Source: Anagrus nilaparvatae
Lineage: Eukaryota > Arthropoda > Insecta > Hymenoptera > Mymaridae
Direction: 5' to 3'
Assembly (NCBI GenBank): GCA_022575985.1
Contig: JAKSXM010000007.1
Span: 62,712,501 to 62,776,500 of the forward strand
Length of the DNA: 64,000 nt
Part shown: piece by piece, positions 37,437-48,874 of the stretch
How the letters are laid out: each line of letters begins with the position of its first letter
How positions within the stretch are numbered: position 1 is the first letter of the stretch
Notes under the pieces: generated by a model
Told to the model about the DNA's origin: nothing
Databases searched by the model: none
The model's input: only the letters and a program-made list of their open reading frames with translations
Position numbers and translations under genes: made by a program

Positions 37437-37684
37437 CACACCAAACCTAAAAGAATTTTTTGTTACCCAGAAAAGAATGATTGTTTATTTAATTCTTTAG
37501 AGCGGAATTATTTTGAGGTTAATATTTTTAAAAACAATTATTTTCAATTTAATTCTTTTTGAACAGAATAAAAACTAAAATAATTGTTTTTAAAAATATT
37601 AACCTCAAAATAATTCCGCTCTAAAGAATTAAATAAACAATCATTCTTCTCTGGGTAACAAAAAATTCTTTTAGGTTTGGTGTG
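37437..37684. mobile_element. 248-bp near-perfect palindromic MITE
   Basis: CACACCAAACCTAAAAGAAT at the left is the exact reverse complement of the right end. The arms of about 115 bp (GTTACCCAGA, GAATGATTGTTTATTTAATT, GCGGAATTATTTTGAGG) are almost identical and leave a centre of about 20 bp. TAT borders both ends and may be the duplicated target. Low divergence implies recent formation or insertion. Confidence 0.93.
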
Positions 37685-38529
37685 TATATATAAAAAATAT
37701 AAAATTGTTATTTTATAAAAAAAAAAATATAATTTATGTATAATATATGTGGAATAAAATTTATAGATTTATACTTAAAAATCAAATATTATATTTTAAA
37801 ATCAAATTTGTCTAAAATATTGAATATGTTCTTACAATTTTCAATCTCATATATAAAGATTGAATAAGATTTATTCTTGTATAAAATGTCTAAAAGTTTG
37901 TTTTCTTTCAATTTGACGATAAATGAAGTCTTGAGAGAGTTTCTTTTCTAAAAAGTTAAAATTTCTTTTTTCAAATTTCTTCTTCTGTTAAAAAAAAAAA
38001 AAAACTTTTTTCTTTACTTATATTTTACTCTTTTACTTTTTACAGAGATAATTATATTTACATATCCATATGATTGTGTTTTTTAATATGTTTTTAGAAG
38101 TAGGTTACTGATTTTGTTAAAATAAATTTAAGGAATGAAAAAATTTATTTTAATTTTTAAATTTCTGCATTTGTAAGGTATATTCAAAAAAAGAATAATT
38201 TTAATGAAAAATTTTTTATTTTATTGATGGTGACTATCTTTTTTGTTCAGATTTTAATAAAAATTTATGCATACCAAAGATTTGTGTTAAAAAATAAATC
38301 CTGAAAGTTCGAGGATCCGTGGGTAACTGCACCGTTATTTAATAATTACAAATAATTTTGTTTCTTCGAGCAACTTGAAAATCGTGATTCTTATGGAACG
38401 ACATTTTAAAATAGAAATTATTGAATTTTTCGAGTCCAGTTTTTGATAAAAAAAATTATAACACATAAAAAAAGCAATATAAGTATTCAGTTTATTTTAC
38501 GCTAGGGTGGTTACTCCAGTCAAAACACG

Positions 38530-39015
38530 GGTTTGCCTGTAAAGTTTCCGGCTGTAGGTTTTTGAGTAGCTAATCAATAATTTCGGGGTCTTTTCTATGA
38601 GAGATTGGGGCTTCACGCATAAATTTGCAAAAACTACCCAAAAAAATGTATAAATTCGAATTTCGAGTGGCCAGATTTGGTTCACATGGGTTTTTTGGGT
38701 CACTAAACAAGAATTTCGATGATTTTTTTTAGGTAAAATTAATGTTTCACCCTTAAATTAGCTAAAACTTTGAATTAACAAAAATATCCCTTTTAGGAAT
38801 CGATTTTGCTAATTTAAGTGTGAAATATTAATTTTTCATATAAAAATAAACGAAATTCTTGATTAGTAATTCAAAAAACGCGTATAGACAAAATCTGGAC
38901 GCCAATTTTTGTAAATTTAAGATCAAAGCCTTAATTTCTCATTGAAAAGACCCCTAAATTCGTGATCGCTGATCTAAAAATCTATAACAGACCAAATCTG
39001 GTGGTGGCTGGAAAC
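38530..39015. mobile_element. ~480-bp fold-back element
   Basis: The left arm (AGTTTCCGGCTG, GGGGTCTTTTCTATGAG, AATTTGCAAAAACTACC) mirrors the right (CTCATTGAAAAGACCCC, TGGTGGCTGGAAACTTG). Arms are imperfect. It shares order and sequence with the smaller fold-back at 7.59-7.89 kb. Confidence 0.75.
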
Positions 39016-40159
39016 TTGCCCCCCCCCCCCTCACCGTATACAGAGTGGAGTAGATTTGATCATCTATAGATATCGTTCTCGTTTCTGTGGTAATATGAAA
39101 GAGAAAGATTCAACTACTTATATTTATTATCCTCAAATTCGTAGTCAGCTCTTTTCAAATTATTTACTTTATAACCACAATGAATTTCAAAATCTTATTA
39201 TAGCTCAACAAAATTTTGAAAGTTTTGTTAAATATGGAATTCATGTGCTTACATTTTAAAAAAATAAAAAAACACGACCATATACATACGTAAACAAATA
39301 CAAATTTTTACAAGAGATCCCATATGTTCAAGTTTATTTAATGTAATATCCTATGGTAATACCTTAAAAATGATAATGTAAAAGTTTTTTTTTTTGATTT
39401 CAGTCATTTATTTGTTAGTCAATAGTAAATTCTAATCACGTTCACGTGAAAATTAAATAAGCCCATGTAATGCTCGCTTTACTGTATTCTATTTATTAGA
39501 CAAATTATGGCGTATAATTATTCTTTCCATCCAAACATTATCGATAAAAGTAAAAACTGAAATTTAAAAAGAATTCTAAGCTCGTTAAAAATTTTTTTAT
39601 TATTTTATCAAAAACAACTATAAAACTAAAAAATAAAAAAACTTTTTTTATATTTTTTACTTTCTTTATTATTCTACGTAAACCATAAACACGGTTAGTC
39701 TACTGCCTTTGGGAATTAAAGCAAGATCGAAAATTTCAAGGCGTTCTTCAATGTTCAAAATTTATAGAATTGCATTTTAGTTATTTATAAATAATTGAAA
39801 TCAAAGATTTAAAAAAAAAATTATATGCTCTTTTTTTAGTAAGATATTATGTGATTTCAAGCATCGACTGGTGTTTAGATACAAATCTTGAAATTTTTGT
39901 GCGTTATTTGAATTTTTAACCACAGCCACGTAACCGTGTACACATAAAATAAATGCTTGTATTATGTAGAAAATTGAGTTTTATAAGTCTACAAGATACT
40001 TCAGTTTAATTTATATTTTTTGATATTTAGATAGTATAAGTATAATCTCAGGTTGTTAGTCACGTTCACTCTGTGTATACAAATAAATTATAGATGAAAT
40101 CGTGCATTATAAGTCTAGTCAAAAAATGGAAAAGTCTTAATAGTACATTTTTATCCAAG

Positions 40160-40292
40160 AAAGAATGGAGATCTGGGGCAAAGAGATCGAAAAAAACGCG
40201 TTTTCTCCCCACTGAGAAAGAAAAATTTCGTTTTGTCCATGAAACGAAGCCTCGGATTCTAATTAACGTGCGATCTGGGCCATTCTTTTTTT
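40160..40292. repeat. ~130-bp hairpin related to 31.04-31.16 kb
   Basis: AAAGAATGGAGATCTGG at the left and CCAGATC-type GATCTGGGCCATTCTTT at the right are inverted. The interior contains ACGAAGCCTCGG, the reverse complement of a motif in the 31-kb hairpin. The overlapping 69-codon frame is not supported as a gene. Confidence 0.6.
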
Positions 40293-40583
40293 TGCTCCCT
40301 TAGTTAAAAATGTACTTTTAATTGTGGAGAAATTTTTTCCCCTAGGTCATATCAATTCCTTCGAGCATGCTTCTATCGATAAATGCAAGGATCTACTTTC
40401 AACCTACTAAGTGAATTCTGGAATAAAATATTTAAAATTAAGCGTCTGTAGTTATGAAATTTTCAGTATTTAGTGATTTTGTTCAGCCTTTTTCGACTAA
40501 TCACTAAAAAACTGTTTTAAGATTTCAAAAGTTATAAATTAATTACAAGTAAGGACCAAGACTACCAAAAAAATTTGGTTTAC

Positions 40584-42306
40584 GAGTCTTCCTTTGCCAA
40601 AACAGCAATGGTGGACAGGTCGGGTCATCGGATCGGCCTCAAATTTTTCCCATGTTTTTATAACATAAAGATAGGAAAATCCTGAAATTTTCAGCCTTCT
40701 AGGTCTTAAACAGCCCGAGGGGTCAATCAAACTCATTAGGCGGCTCTCGACCGGCGTTAGTGCTTTTCGGGAAAATGGTTAAAAATCATAAATATAAGCT
40801 TGAAAAAAAATTCTGAAACAGCATATATGTTGGGAAACCTTCAGTAAATCCATTTCTGCCATTATTTTTTCGGGAAAACCCCGGGAAATTCCGGAAAATG
40901 GGAAAATGCGTTTTAAGAAAAATCGCATTATCTCATTTGCCGCCATTTTTTTTTTGAAAATTTTTTTTTCAAAATTTTTTTCAACCGAAATCCCATCGAT
41001 CTGTATGAAAAAAAATTTTGATTTCGGCCATTGAGGTCGATTTTAGCCTGTTTTAGAATAATTTCACATTTTCAATACTTCTTTATTTAATTTTCCGTAA
41101 GGGGTTAAAATAATTGACTTTTTTGCTTTCAGAATCGAATAGCCAGGGAAAAAGTAGTCCTAAATAAAAAAAAAAATTGCTCTTTTCGATGAAAATTAAC
41201 CGAGTTATGGTCAAGTAAAGATAGTGTCACAAATTACCATTTTTATACTAATTCCAATTTTAGGGTCCATAACGACATTATAACTTGAAAAATGCATAAC
41301 TCGCTTAAATTTTATCGTAAAAAGAAAAGTTTAGGATTATTATCGAATATTTTTTCCTTGACTATTCGTTTATCCAATAAAAAAATTAATTTTCTTGACA
41401 GAAATTTATTTTTTTTGATAAAAAATGATAATAATCAAAAACAGTCTTTAACATGTTACATTAGTTTTTGACCAAAAAAAAACTTTTTATTAACTAAACT
41501 AATTTTTTTCTTGCATAAAAGAATAGCCAAGGAAAAAATATTCGATAATAATCCTAAACTTTTCTTTTTACGATAAAATTTAAGCGAGTTATGCATTTTT
41601 CAAGTTATAATGTCGTTATGGACCCTAAAATTGGAATTAGTATAAAAATGGTAATTTGTGACACTATCTTTACTTGACCATAACTCGGTTAATTTTCATC
41701 GAAAAGAGCAATTTTTTTTTTATTTAGGACTACTTTTTCCCTGGCTATTTGATTCTGAAAGCAAAAAAGTCAATTATTTTAACCCCTTACGGAAAATTAA
41801 ATAAAGAAGTATTGAAAATGTGAAATTATTCTAAAACAGGCTAAAATCGACCTTAATGGCCGAAATCAAAATTTTTTTTCATACAGATCGATGGGATTTC
41901 GGTTGAAAAAAATTTTGAAAAAAAAATTTTCCAAAAAAAAATGGCGGCAAATGAGATAATGCGATTTTTCTTAAAACGCATTTTCCCATTTTCCGGAATT
42001 TCCCGGGGTTTTTCCGAAAAAATAATGGCAGAAATGGATTTACTGAAGGTTTCCCAACATATATGCTGTTTTAGAATTTTGTTTCAAGTTTATATTTATG
42101 ATTTTTAACCATTTTCCCGAAAAGCACTAACGCCGGTCGAGAGCCGCCTAATGAGTTTGATTGGCCATAACTCGGGCTGTTTAAGACCTAGAAGGCTGAA
42201 AATTTCAGGATTTTCCTATCTTTATGTTATAAAAACATGGGAAAATTTTGAGGCCCATCCGATGACCCGACCTGCCCACCATTGCTGTTTTGGCAAAGAT
42301 AGACTC
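40584..42306. mobile_element. 1.72-kb palindromic fold-back element
   Basis: GAGTCTTCCTTTGCCAAAAC at the left mirrors GTTTTGGCAAAGATAGACTC at the right. The arms run for about 850 bp with few mismatches (for example CCGAAAAGCACTAACGCCGG, ACGATAAAATTTAAGCGAG) and meet near 41.45 kb. Frames at both ends (40736-40539 and 42151-42342) read alike because they are the same sequence in opposite arms; they are not genes. No transposase is present. Confidence 0.95.
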
Positions 42307-42309
42307 TTA

Positions 42310-43430
42310 CATAAGTTAAAAAAAATTTATATATTAAATTAGGAAAATTTTTTCAAGCGTTACAGAGAAATTTTACCTTTAGTACCTTTAATTTTAATAT
42401 ATTTTTTTTACTTGTTTTTATTTAGAAATACGAAACTTTTAGAAAAAATTCTTAAAAACTGATTAGTCTAACTGTACGATGCTATCTAGTTAATATTCAG
42501 GTGTTTTAGAAGTATTAATTTTTTCGGAAAGAAAAGCCAAATTTTAAAAATAAGGAGGCAAATAAAAAGAAAATCTAACCATTCACTATGACTGCGTGAA
42601 AGAATTTAATTTAATTTAACTAACAATAAGAATTTAATCCATTAATATGGAGATCAAAAGAGATTGAACAGCTGTATGAGATAAACTAAGCATTCATATC
42701 ATTGACAAGGATATCTCGGTGAAGCCCTAACTAAATTAATCTAATAATTAAAATGTAAATTTTCTTCGTTTAGAGAAGAGTAAAGAGTCTGGGATGCAGC
42801 CTATAAATAAAAAGATGATCATACGTAAAAAAAAGTTTTGAAATTTCAAAAAAACTGATTGAATTTTAAAGCTGTTCAAGCAATATTTATGCAGAGTAGT
42901 CTGACAGTATAAGAGTTTAATATTGATTTTTTAAATAAATAACAAAATTTTTATTTTTTTTCTTCTTCTTATTTTAATATAATTAATTACTGATAAAAAT
43001 AAATTGATTTTTCTCGGTATTTTATAAAAAAATGCACGTATAAACAATTTTTAAGCAGCTTCAATTTTTTTCATCAATCATAAGATATATTGACGATGTA
43101 TTTTTTAAATGTATCGGAAAATTAATTATCTGAATAAATTGACATTATATTCTGCTTTTAAATAATATTACATTATACAGTAATAGCTTAAGACTTTGTA
43201 ATGGGTTGTAAAATTAAATTGAATTTGGCCCTAAAAGCCTAAAGTTGGTCGTTGAACATTTTTTTTTAACTTAATAAATTTTCAAAATTAGTTCATTTAA
43301 AAAAAAATTCGTTTATATTGATTAGCAGATTTTTTTTCTTGCTTAAAAGATTAAAAATAACTTGAAATGCAAAGAGAATTATAAAAAAAAAAATTTTTAT
43401 CGCTGAACCAATATTCTAAATGAGCGAAAT
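42310..43430. other. AT-rich intergenic sequence
   Basis: Nothing supported. A stretch near 42.64-42.83 kb has slightly higher information content, but no protein family could be recognised. Confidence 0.4.
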
Positions 43431-43434
43431 CTAT

Positions 43435-43640
43435 CAAATTTTGTAAACTGCAACTTTTTATTACTGATTCTCTCATTAATATAGAAACCTCTGTAATTAG
43501 AAATATCTTCTTTTGTACCTGATTTATGTATAGCTAGAATAAAGACTTTTTTCCAAGTGTCAGGGAAATGCCCTAGGTTAAATGAGTATTTAAATAAGAG
43601 TAAGATAGGAAGGGCTAAGTAAGGTTTGCATTTCTTAAGA
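43435..43640 (-). pseudogene. non-LTR retrotransposon RT fragment (Jockey/CR1-like)
   Basis: The minus strand is open for about 55 codons and reads LPILLLFKYSFNLGHFPDTW followed by KKVFILAIHKSGTKEDISNY and RGFYI. This is the start of the RT fingers of Jockey/CR1/BovB-type elements, whose consensus runs LxxLFNxSLxxGxFPxxWKxAxVxPIHKxGxxxxxxNYRPI. The usual RPISIL is altered to RGFYIN. No flanking RT sequence remains. A short orphan fragment. Confidence 0.8.
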
Positions 43641-44275
43641 TATTATGTAAAGTATGAAATAAAAGTATTTTTTGGTAAACTTTGATTATAACTGTTTAGC
43701 ACACTAATATTCTTTATATTACATTTTTAGAACTTTTTCAAAAATATTAATTTTGAAGAAAAAAAAGTTTTAATGCTTCTATAACAACAAAAAAAATATC
43801 TCATTGACATCTAAAATACTCCAAGTAAAATAGTAAAAACAAAAAAAAGTACTATACATAATAGAATGTTAATTTAAATTTTTTCTTAAAAAAAGCAGTT
43901 TTTTATTTATGAAAAAAAAAAATGCTTATATTAGTATAATATATAATATTACCTATATCTGAAATATATATATATATATAACATTATTTTTATATTTATG
44001 TTTACGAGTACATGCATACTTTCGTGTATATGAACATTATGCATGCATGCCATATGATAAATTTCTTTATGTACTTTTATAAAGAATAAAAGCTACTATT
44101 TTTTATGTTTCTAAATATACATTATATATACATATTTTTATTTTTTTAGACTTTTTTTTATTCTTTTTTTTTTCCTTTCGATTCATAAATTCAAATATAT
44201 TATTTTGTTGTATAGGTATTTATAATACAATATTAACAAATAAATTAACATATAAATTTTATTTCTTTTCTTACC

Positions 44276-44352
44276 TGGTTTTAAGGTACTTGTACCAGTA
44301 CATAAACGATCGCCAGTACCTGGATGATCGTTTAGAATTTGAATTTTTTCAT
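44276..44352 (-). CDS. possible orphan coding exon of unknown gene
   Basis: On the minus strand the frame EKIQILNDHPGTGDRLCTGT followed by STLKPG ends at a consensus donor CCAG|GTAAGA. The residue composition (Gly, Thr, Cys, His, Pro) is quite unlike random AT-rich translation here. No acceptor AG is visible upstream before an in-frame stop; a dispersed repeat begins there (about 44349), so the exon's 5' part may have been replaced. I do not recognise the family. It could be a terminal piece of a host gene lying outside the window, or a retroelement remnant. Confidence 0.35.
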
Positions 44353-44545
44353 ATTAATATGGAACATATTCATTGGAACGGTTAATTGAGAAGGTCCCTT
44401 TCAGCAGGGGATTGGGGGTGAAAAAGTGAAATTTCTAGTGGGTGAGGGGTCAATTGCTTAAAATATTTTGGAATGGGAGTCAGAGCCTGATCAGGAACTG
44501 ATAAGAACAAGACCTTCGAATAAGTGAACATGTTTCATGGTCGTT
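44349..44545. repeat. dispersed repeat related to 6.39-6.62 kb and 47.44-47.60 kb
   Basis: ATATGGAACATATTCATTGG and GGGGGTGAAAAAGTGAAATT resemble AACATGGAACATGTTCAT and GGGGTGAAAAACTGACGTTT at 6.39 kb. The other part of the family (GATTTAGGGGCTTAGAGTA, GTTAAAACTATTATAAGTG) is at 47.45-47.58 kb. Confidence 0.5.
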
Positions 44546-44549
44546 AGTT

Positions 44550-46950
44550 GTGTAGGTTTTGGGTAAAAAAAATTGGTGAAAATTCAAGCAGAAGGTTCAC
44601 TGCATAATAAATTGGTAAATATTGAAGCAGAAGCTTCACTACATAATTTATAAATAAATTAACTTAATATCTTTAGAATTAACCGGGTAACTAAGCATTG
44701 AAAATTTTAGGCCGTTCAGGTACTGAAGCATTTTCTTATATACGGGATTCCAATTTAAAAAAACAGTCGTGAATAATCTATCTTTTAATTTTATAAAATA
44801 AAAAACTGCTTGGGACAAAAATCGTGTGTTATAGTTTTTTAAGGGTTCAAAGTAACCATAAAAAACAAAACTTTCGCTATAATAATATTATTTATTAAAT
44901 ATTGAAATTTTAATAAACGAAAATCCTTAACTGTTTATATACTGGTACGCTTACCTTATACTATCATAATAAATTCATAAAATTATTATGTTAATTTTAT
45001 CAAAATATTATTTTTATGGTAATTATTAGAACGAAGCTCTATTGAGAAAATTTTTAGTTTTTGTGGACATGACTAAGAAGAAACTATATTCTATTAGATT
45101 GCTTTCATTAATTTTACTTTCTAAAAAAAAGTGGCCTCAATTTTACTATAATGATAGTAAAATTTCATAGAAATTTCTATAAACTTTTAAGTAATTTTTA
45201 TTATCAGTATAATAAAATCAAGACCAGTTTTTTGCAGTTTTGGTTAATCAGCTTTCTTTTTTTATTTTTAGAAAACTGTAGTTTGGCAAGTTGTTGAATA
45301 ATTTTTTAAAGTGGAACTATAAAGAATAATATATTACGTTCCATCGTCAAAAAAGTAAATAGAGCGGTTAACATTTGAGTTCAGGCATTCTTTTTTTATG
45401 GCCCAGGATTGTATAGGACAAAAAAAAGAAAAAAAAATTTTTTAAGAATGAATATTATTTTGACGTATTATTATTTTTTAGAAGTACATTAATAAATTGG
45501 GCTTTAAGTTTTTAAGAAATTTACACTTTTTTAAGAATTAACAGACATGAGGTGCGGAAATTTGAACAGTATAAAAATGATAAAAAAGCTACTAATCAAA
45601 TTGAAAAAGTGTAAATTACAACACCCATTAAGTATTGAAACTATTGTTTAAAAACCTTTTATAGTCATAATAAAATTTGAATTTTAAATCAAAAGCATAA
45701 ATCGACATAAAATTTAATTTTATTAAAACTGAGTGACGTGTTATAGAAAGGAAAGTGTTTTAAAGTTTGAAAATGAAATCTGTTTGAAGATAAATAGAAC
45801 TGTAGGTATAAAGTAAAGTTAGTAAATTTAAGGGTGGGAAGTTAGTATTTGAATATTCGAATTTCAGGAATTAATTTCAAGTATATGCTTAAGTAAATTT
45901 GCCTTGAAAGTATTTGTTGAGGTTTGAGAAAAAATATTTTCAACAAGACTTTTTGCAGTTAAAGTTTTTTTGATATTAAGACATGAAGGTAAGAACAATA
46001 TTTATAACCTGTCAAGTTATATTCATTCAATAAGTGCACTAAAAATATTAAATATTAGGTCTTTTAGGCCTAAAAGTGTATTTTAATCTCTTTGCTAGCA
46101 ATAATAATTATTCTCCACCCTTTTAAATCTTCAGAATATTTTTTTTTATATACAAAACTTCAAAGCTTGCTTCAAAGTATATTTATATTTTTTTAACATT
46201 TATGCATGTTTACATTAAATATAAAATTCTTATAGAATTAACGAGTGCTTCTTTACATCTTTTTTTAAGTAGTATAACTCAATATAAAAATCAGAACCAT
46301 ATCATAAATATGAAACTTTTATACATAATGTAATATTATGCTTTACATATATTTCAAAATACAAGTCACTATATTTATTTTATGCATGTATAAAAAAATT
46401 TCTTTTTTTATTTTTTTATTTTTTAAGTTTAAAATGATTTTTTTTATTTAGTTTTTTTTACAAGTATAATGCATTAGATATATATTTCGAGATACACACA
46501 TATATATATATATATATATTATTTTTTTATAGTCTGAATAATAAATAAGAAAATTTTGAGTGATATTATATGTTTAAGCCAACGGGGATTTGAATTGTTA
46601 ATATGTTTAATATTGTATTACTTAAAATGACATACGTGATAGGTGTGGCAGTATCTTGACACTATTGTCAAGTAGACTTACAGTCATTTGTTATGGTTTG
46701 AATTAGTGTTTAATTAAAGTTATTTATTTTAAAATTATAATAAAATATATATTTATAGGAATTTTATTTAAATTTAAGAATTATTTATTTAATTAGTCAT
46801 AATAATTAGGCTCAAAAATAAAGTTACGAGTATTATCGTAATCTAAGAAATTGATGATTTTACCTGAATTTAACAATAAAATTATTTTTTTTTATTTTTT
46901 AAGACCCATATGTGTTTTAAAAAAAATTGTATTATTGGTTGGAGTATAAT
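44550..46950. other. AT-rich intergenic sequence
   Basis: No genes recognised. A small hairpin occurs near 45519-45617 (AAATTTACACTTTTT against AAAAAGTGTAAATT), and a TA microsatellite near 46497. Confidence 0.45.
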
Positions 46951-46954
46951 CAAA

Positions 46955-47381
46955 CACTGTAAAAAGTAACTTTCTTATATTAACAAAAAAATTAGAACAT
47001 TTTCGAAAAATTAGTAAATTTTCGAAAAAATTTGTAAATATTCGAAAAAAATCGTATATTTACTAAATTTAGTATATTAACAAAAAGGTCGAGTATTCTC
47101 GATTTTTTTATGTGAATTCGCAAGAAAAATTGATAATTTACAATTTTTTTTCAAAAATTTTCAAAAAATAGTTGTAAATTTACGAAAAATAGTTTTGAAT
47201 TTACAACTTTTTTCGTAAAATCACAAAAAAAAATCGAGAATTCTCGAATTTTTCGATAATATACTAAATTTAGTAAATTCACGATTTTTTTCGAATATTT
47301 ACAAAGTTTTTTGAAAATTTACTAATTTTTCGAGAAAATTCTATTTTTTTTGTAAATCTAAGAAAGTTACTTTTTACAGTG
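46955..47381. mobile_element. 427-bp palindromic element with CACTGTAAAAAGTAACTTT ends
   Basis: The terminal sequence CACTGTAAAAAGTAACTTTC is exactly mirrored at the right end. The interior consists of many short TTCGAAAAA- and ACTAAATTTAGTA-type palindromes arranged symmetrically around about 47.17 kb. No coding capacity. The target duplication is not clear. Confidence 0.88.
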
Positions 47382-48350
47382 AAGTTTTATTATAAAATTA
47401 GGCTAAAAATATCTTTTTTTTTATTTCAAGGTGGACGAAATTTTTTGATTTAGGGGCTTAGAGTACTTTAGGTTTATAGACTGAGGATAATTACAATTTC
47501 ATAATATATATTATAATTTTGGTTCTAGGATAAGTTAAAACTATTATAAGTGAAAATGTTCCATGTTCGATGGTTATGTGAACACATAAACCAGTTATAA
47601 GCTTTTTTATTATTTATTGCCTTTACTAACATATTTGCATGTAAAATAGTTTTTAAATTAAAAAAAAGTCTTTTTTATTAATTTTTCTAAAAATCTCCAA
47701 ATTGGAGTGGTTCTCCCTAAGAGGAACGGCTCGAATTTTTATGTAACAATTTTCTGACTCAAAAACAAGAAAATATTAATGACTATTTGGAATATCCCAG
47801 AAAAATTTTTTAAAAATTTTAACATAACTTATATTTGATTGATAAAAAAATGACAAAAATGAATGAATTTTATTCATGCATAAAACATGCAAAAATTGAA
47901 AATATAAAAAAAATATTGAAAATAAAATGTATGCAAAATTAAATAAATGTTTGTTAATTAACAATGGGTAACTACTTGATGCAGTACATATAAAAGTAGG
48001 TTATAAACGCTGCCATATAATAGTGAATGGTTTCTCAAATTTCACATTATTAATTATAAAACAACAAAACAAATATTAAATAATAGCATTAATTATTCAG
48101 CAACTCATTAAAACAAAGAAAATATTCAAAAAAAAAAAAATGTATAGAAGTAAAATTGTAAAAAATGTTTAATTAAAGAAAATCATTTTCATTCTTATTA
48201 AAATACCGTATTGCATATAGTTTTCAATAAGGAATTTATTTTTTATTTAAAAACCGAAGTGTTAAGTTGGTATTTATTAAGTTACATTAATTGTTAAAAC
48301 TTAATTTTTTTCGTGAATATAAAAGTAAATAATTTGGATAAGTAGTTTAA

Positions 48351-48874
48351 GGAGTTAGGAGGGTAAATAGAAAATTTGACTCAATATCCACATTACCGAC
48401 GCTATTTTTTTTTATAATTTGCAGTTTAAAATAAAATTAGTCGTAAAAATATTTAAAAATGAGTTTATTATGTAATATTATTGCAAGAAAAATTATTTAA
48501 ATTTTATAAATTATGAAAAAACATTATTATTTTAGGTTATGTTACTTACTAAAACTTGGTTTTTACCGAATAATTAATGATTGAATGTGGTAACCTAGAT
48601 AAAATAAATTGGAAATATAATCTTTGACAATTTATTTATGATATTTAATTAGTTTCATCTCCCTGTGTCATCACTATCATACTTTTTACAAGCTCCAAAT
48701 AAGACTTCCCATAAGAGCAATGTTAAGCTGCCGACTTTTATTTTTCAATTAAAAAAAAATTAATGTGGTAAGGTATATAAAATCAAGTTTAATTCAATTT
48801 TAAAAATGTTTAGCTTTAATAATTTTCCTGTTTCATTCAGTTCTGTCATCATTTTTATTTACCCTCCTAACTCC
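48351..48874. mobile_element. TTAA-flanked inverted-repeat element
   Basis: GGAGTTAGGAGGGTAAATA next to TTAA at 48347-48350 is mirrored by TATTTACCCTCCTAACTCC next to TTAA at 48875-48878. Internal matches (CCACATTACCG against AATGTGGTAAGG) extend the inverted symmetry. TTAA target duplication is typical of piggyBac-type elements, but the termini do not start with the usual CCC, so the assignment is tentative. Confidence 0.7.

Noticed and set aside
40539..42342. Two similar 63-65-codon frames at the two ends
   Set aside because: They are the same sequence in the two arms of the 1.72-kb palindrome, not a duplicated gene.
42600..42830. Possible copia 3' end (ALTKLI-like)
   Set aside because: Only a few residues resemble the family and stops interrupt every frame; no confident alignment.
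46955..47381. Transib element because of CAC termini
   Set aside because: The ends read CACTGTAAA rather than the CACWRTG-type start, and no 5-bp GC-rich duplication is visible.
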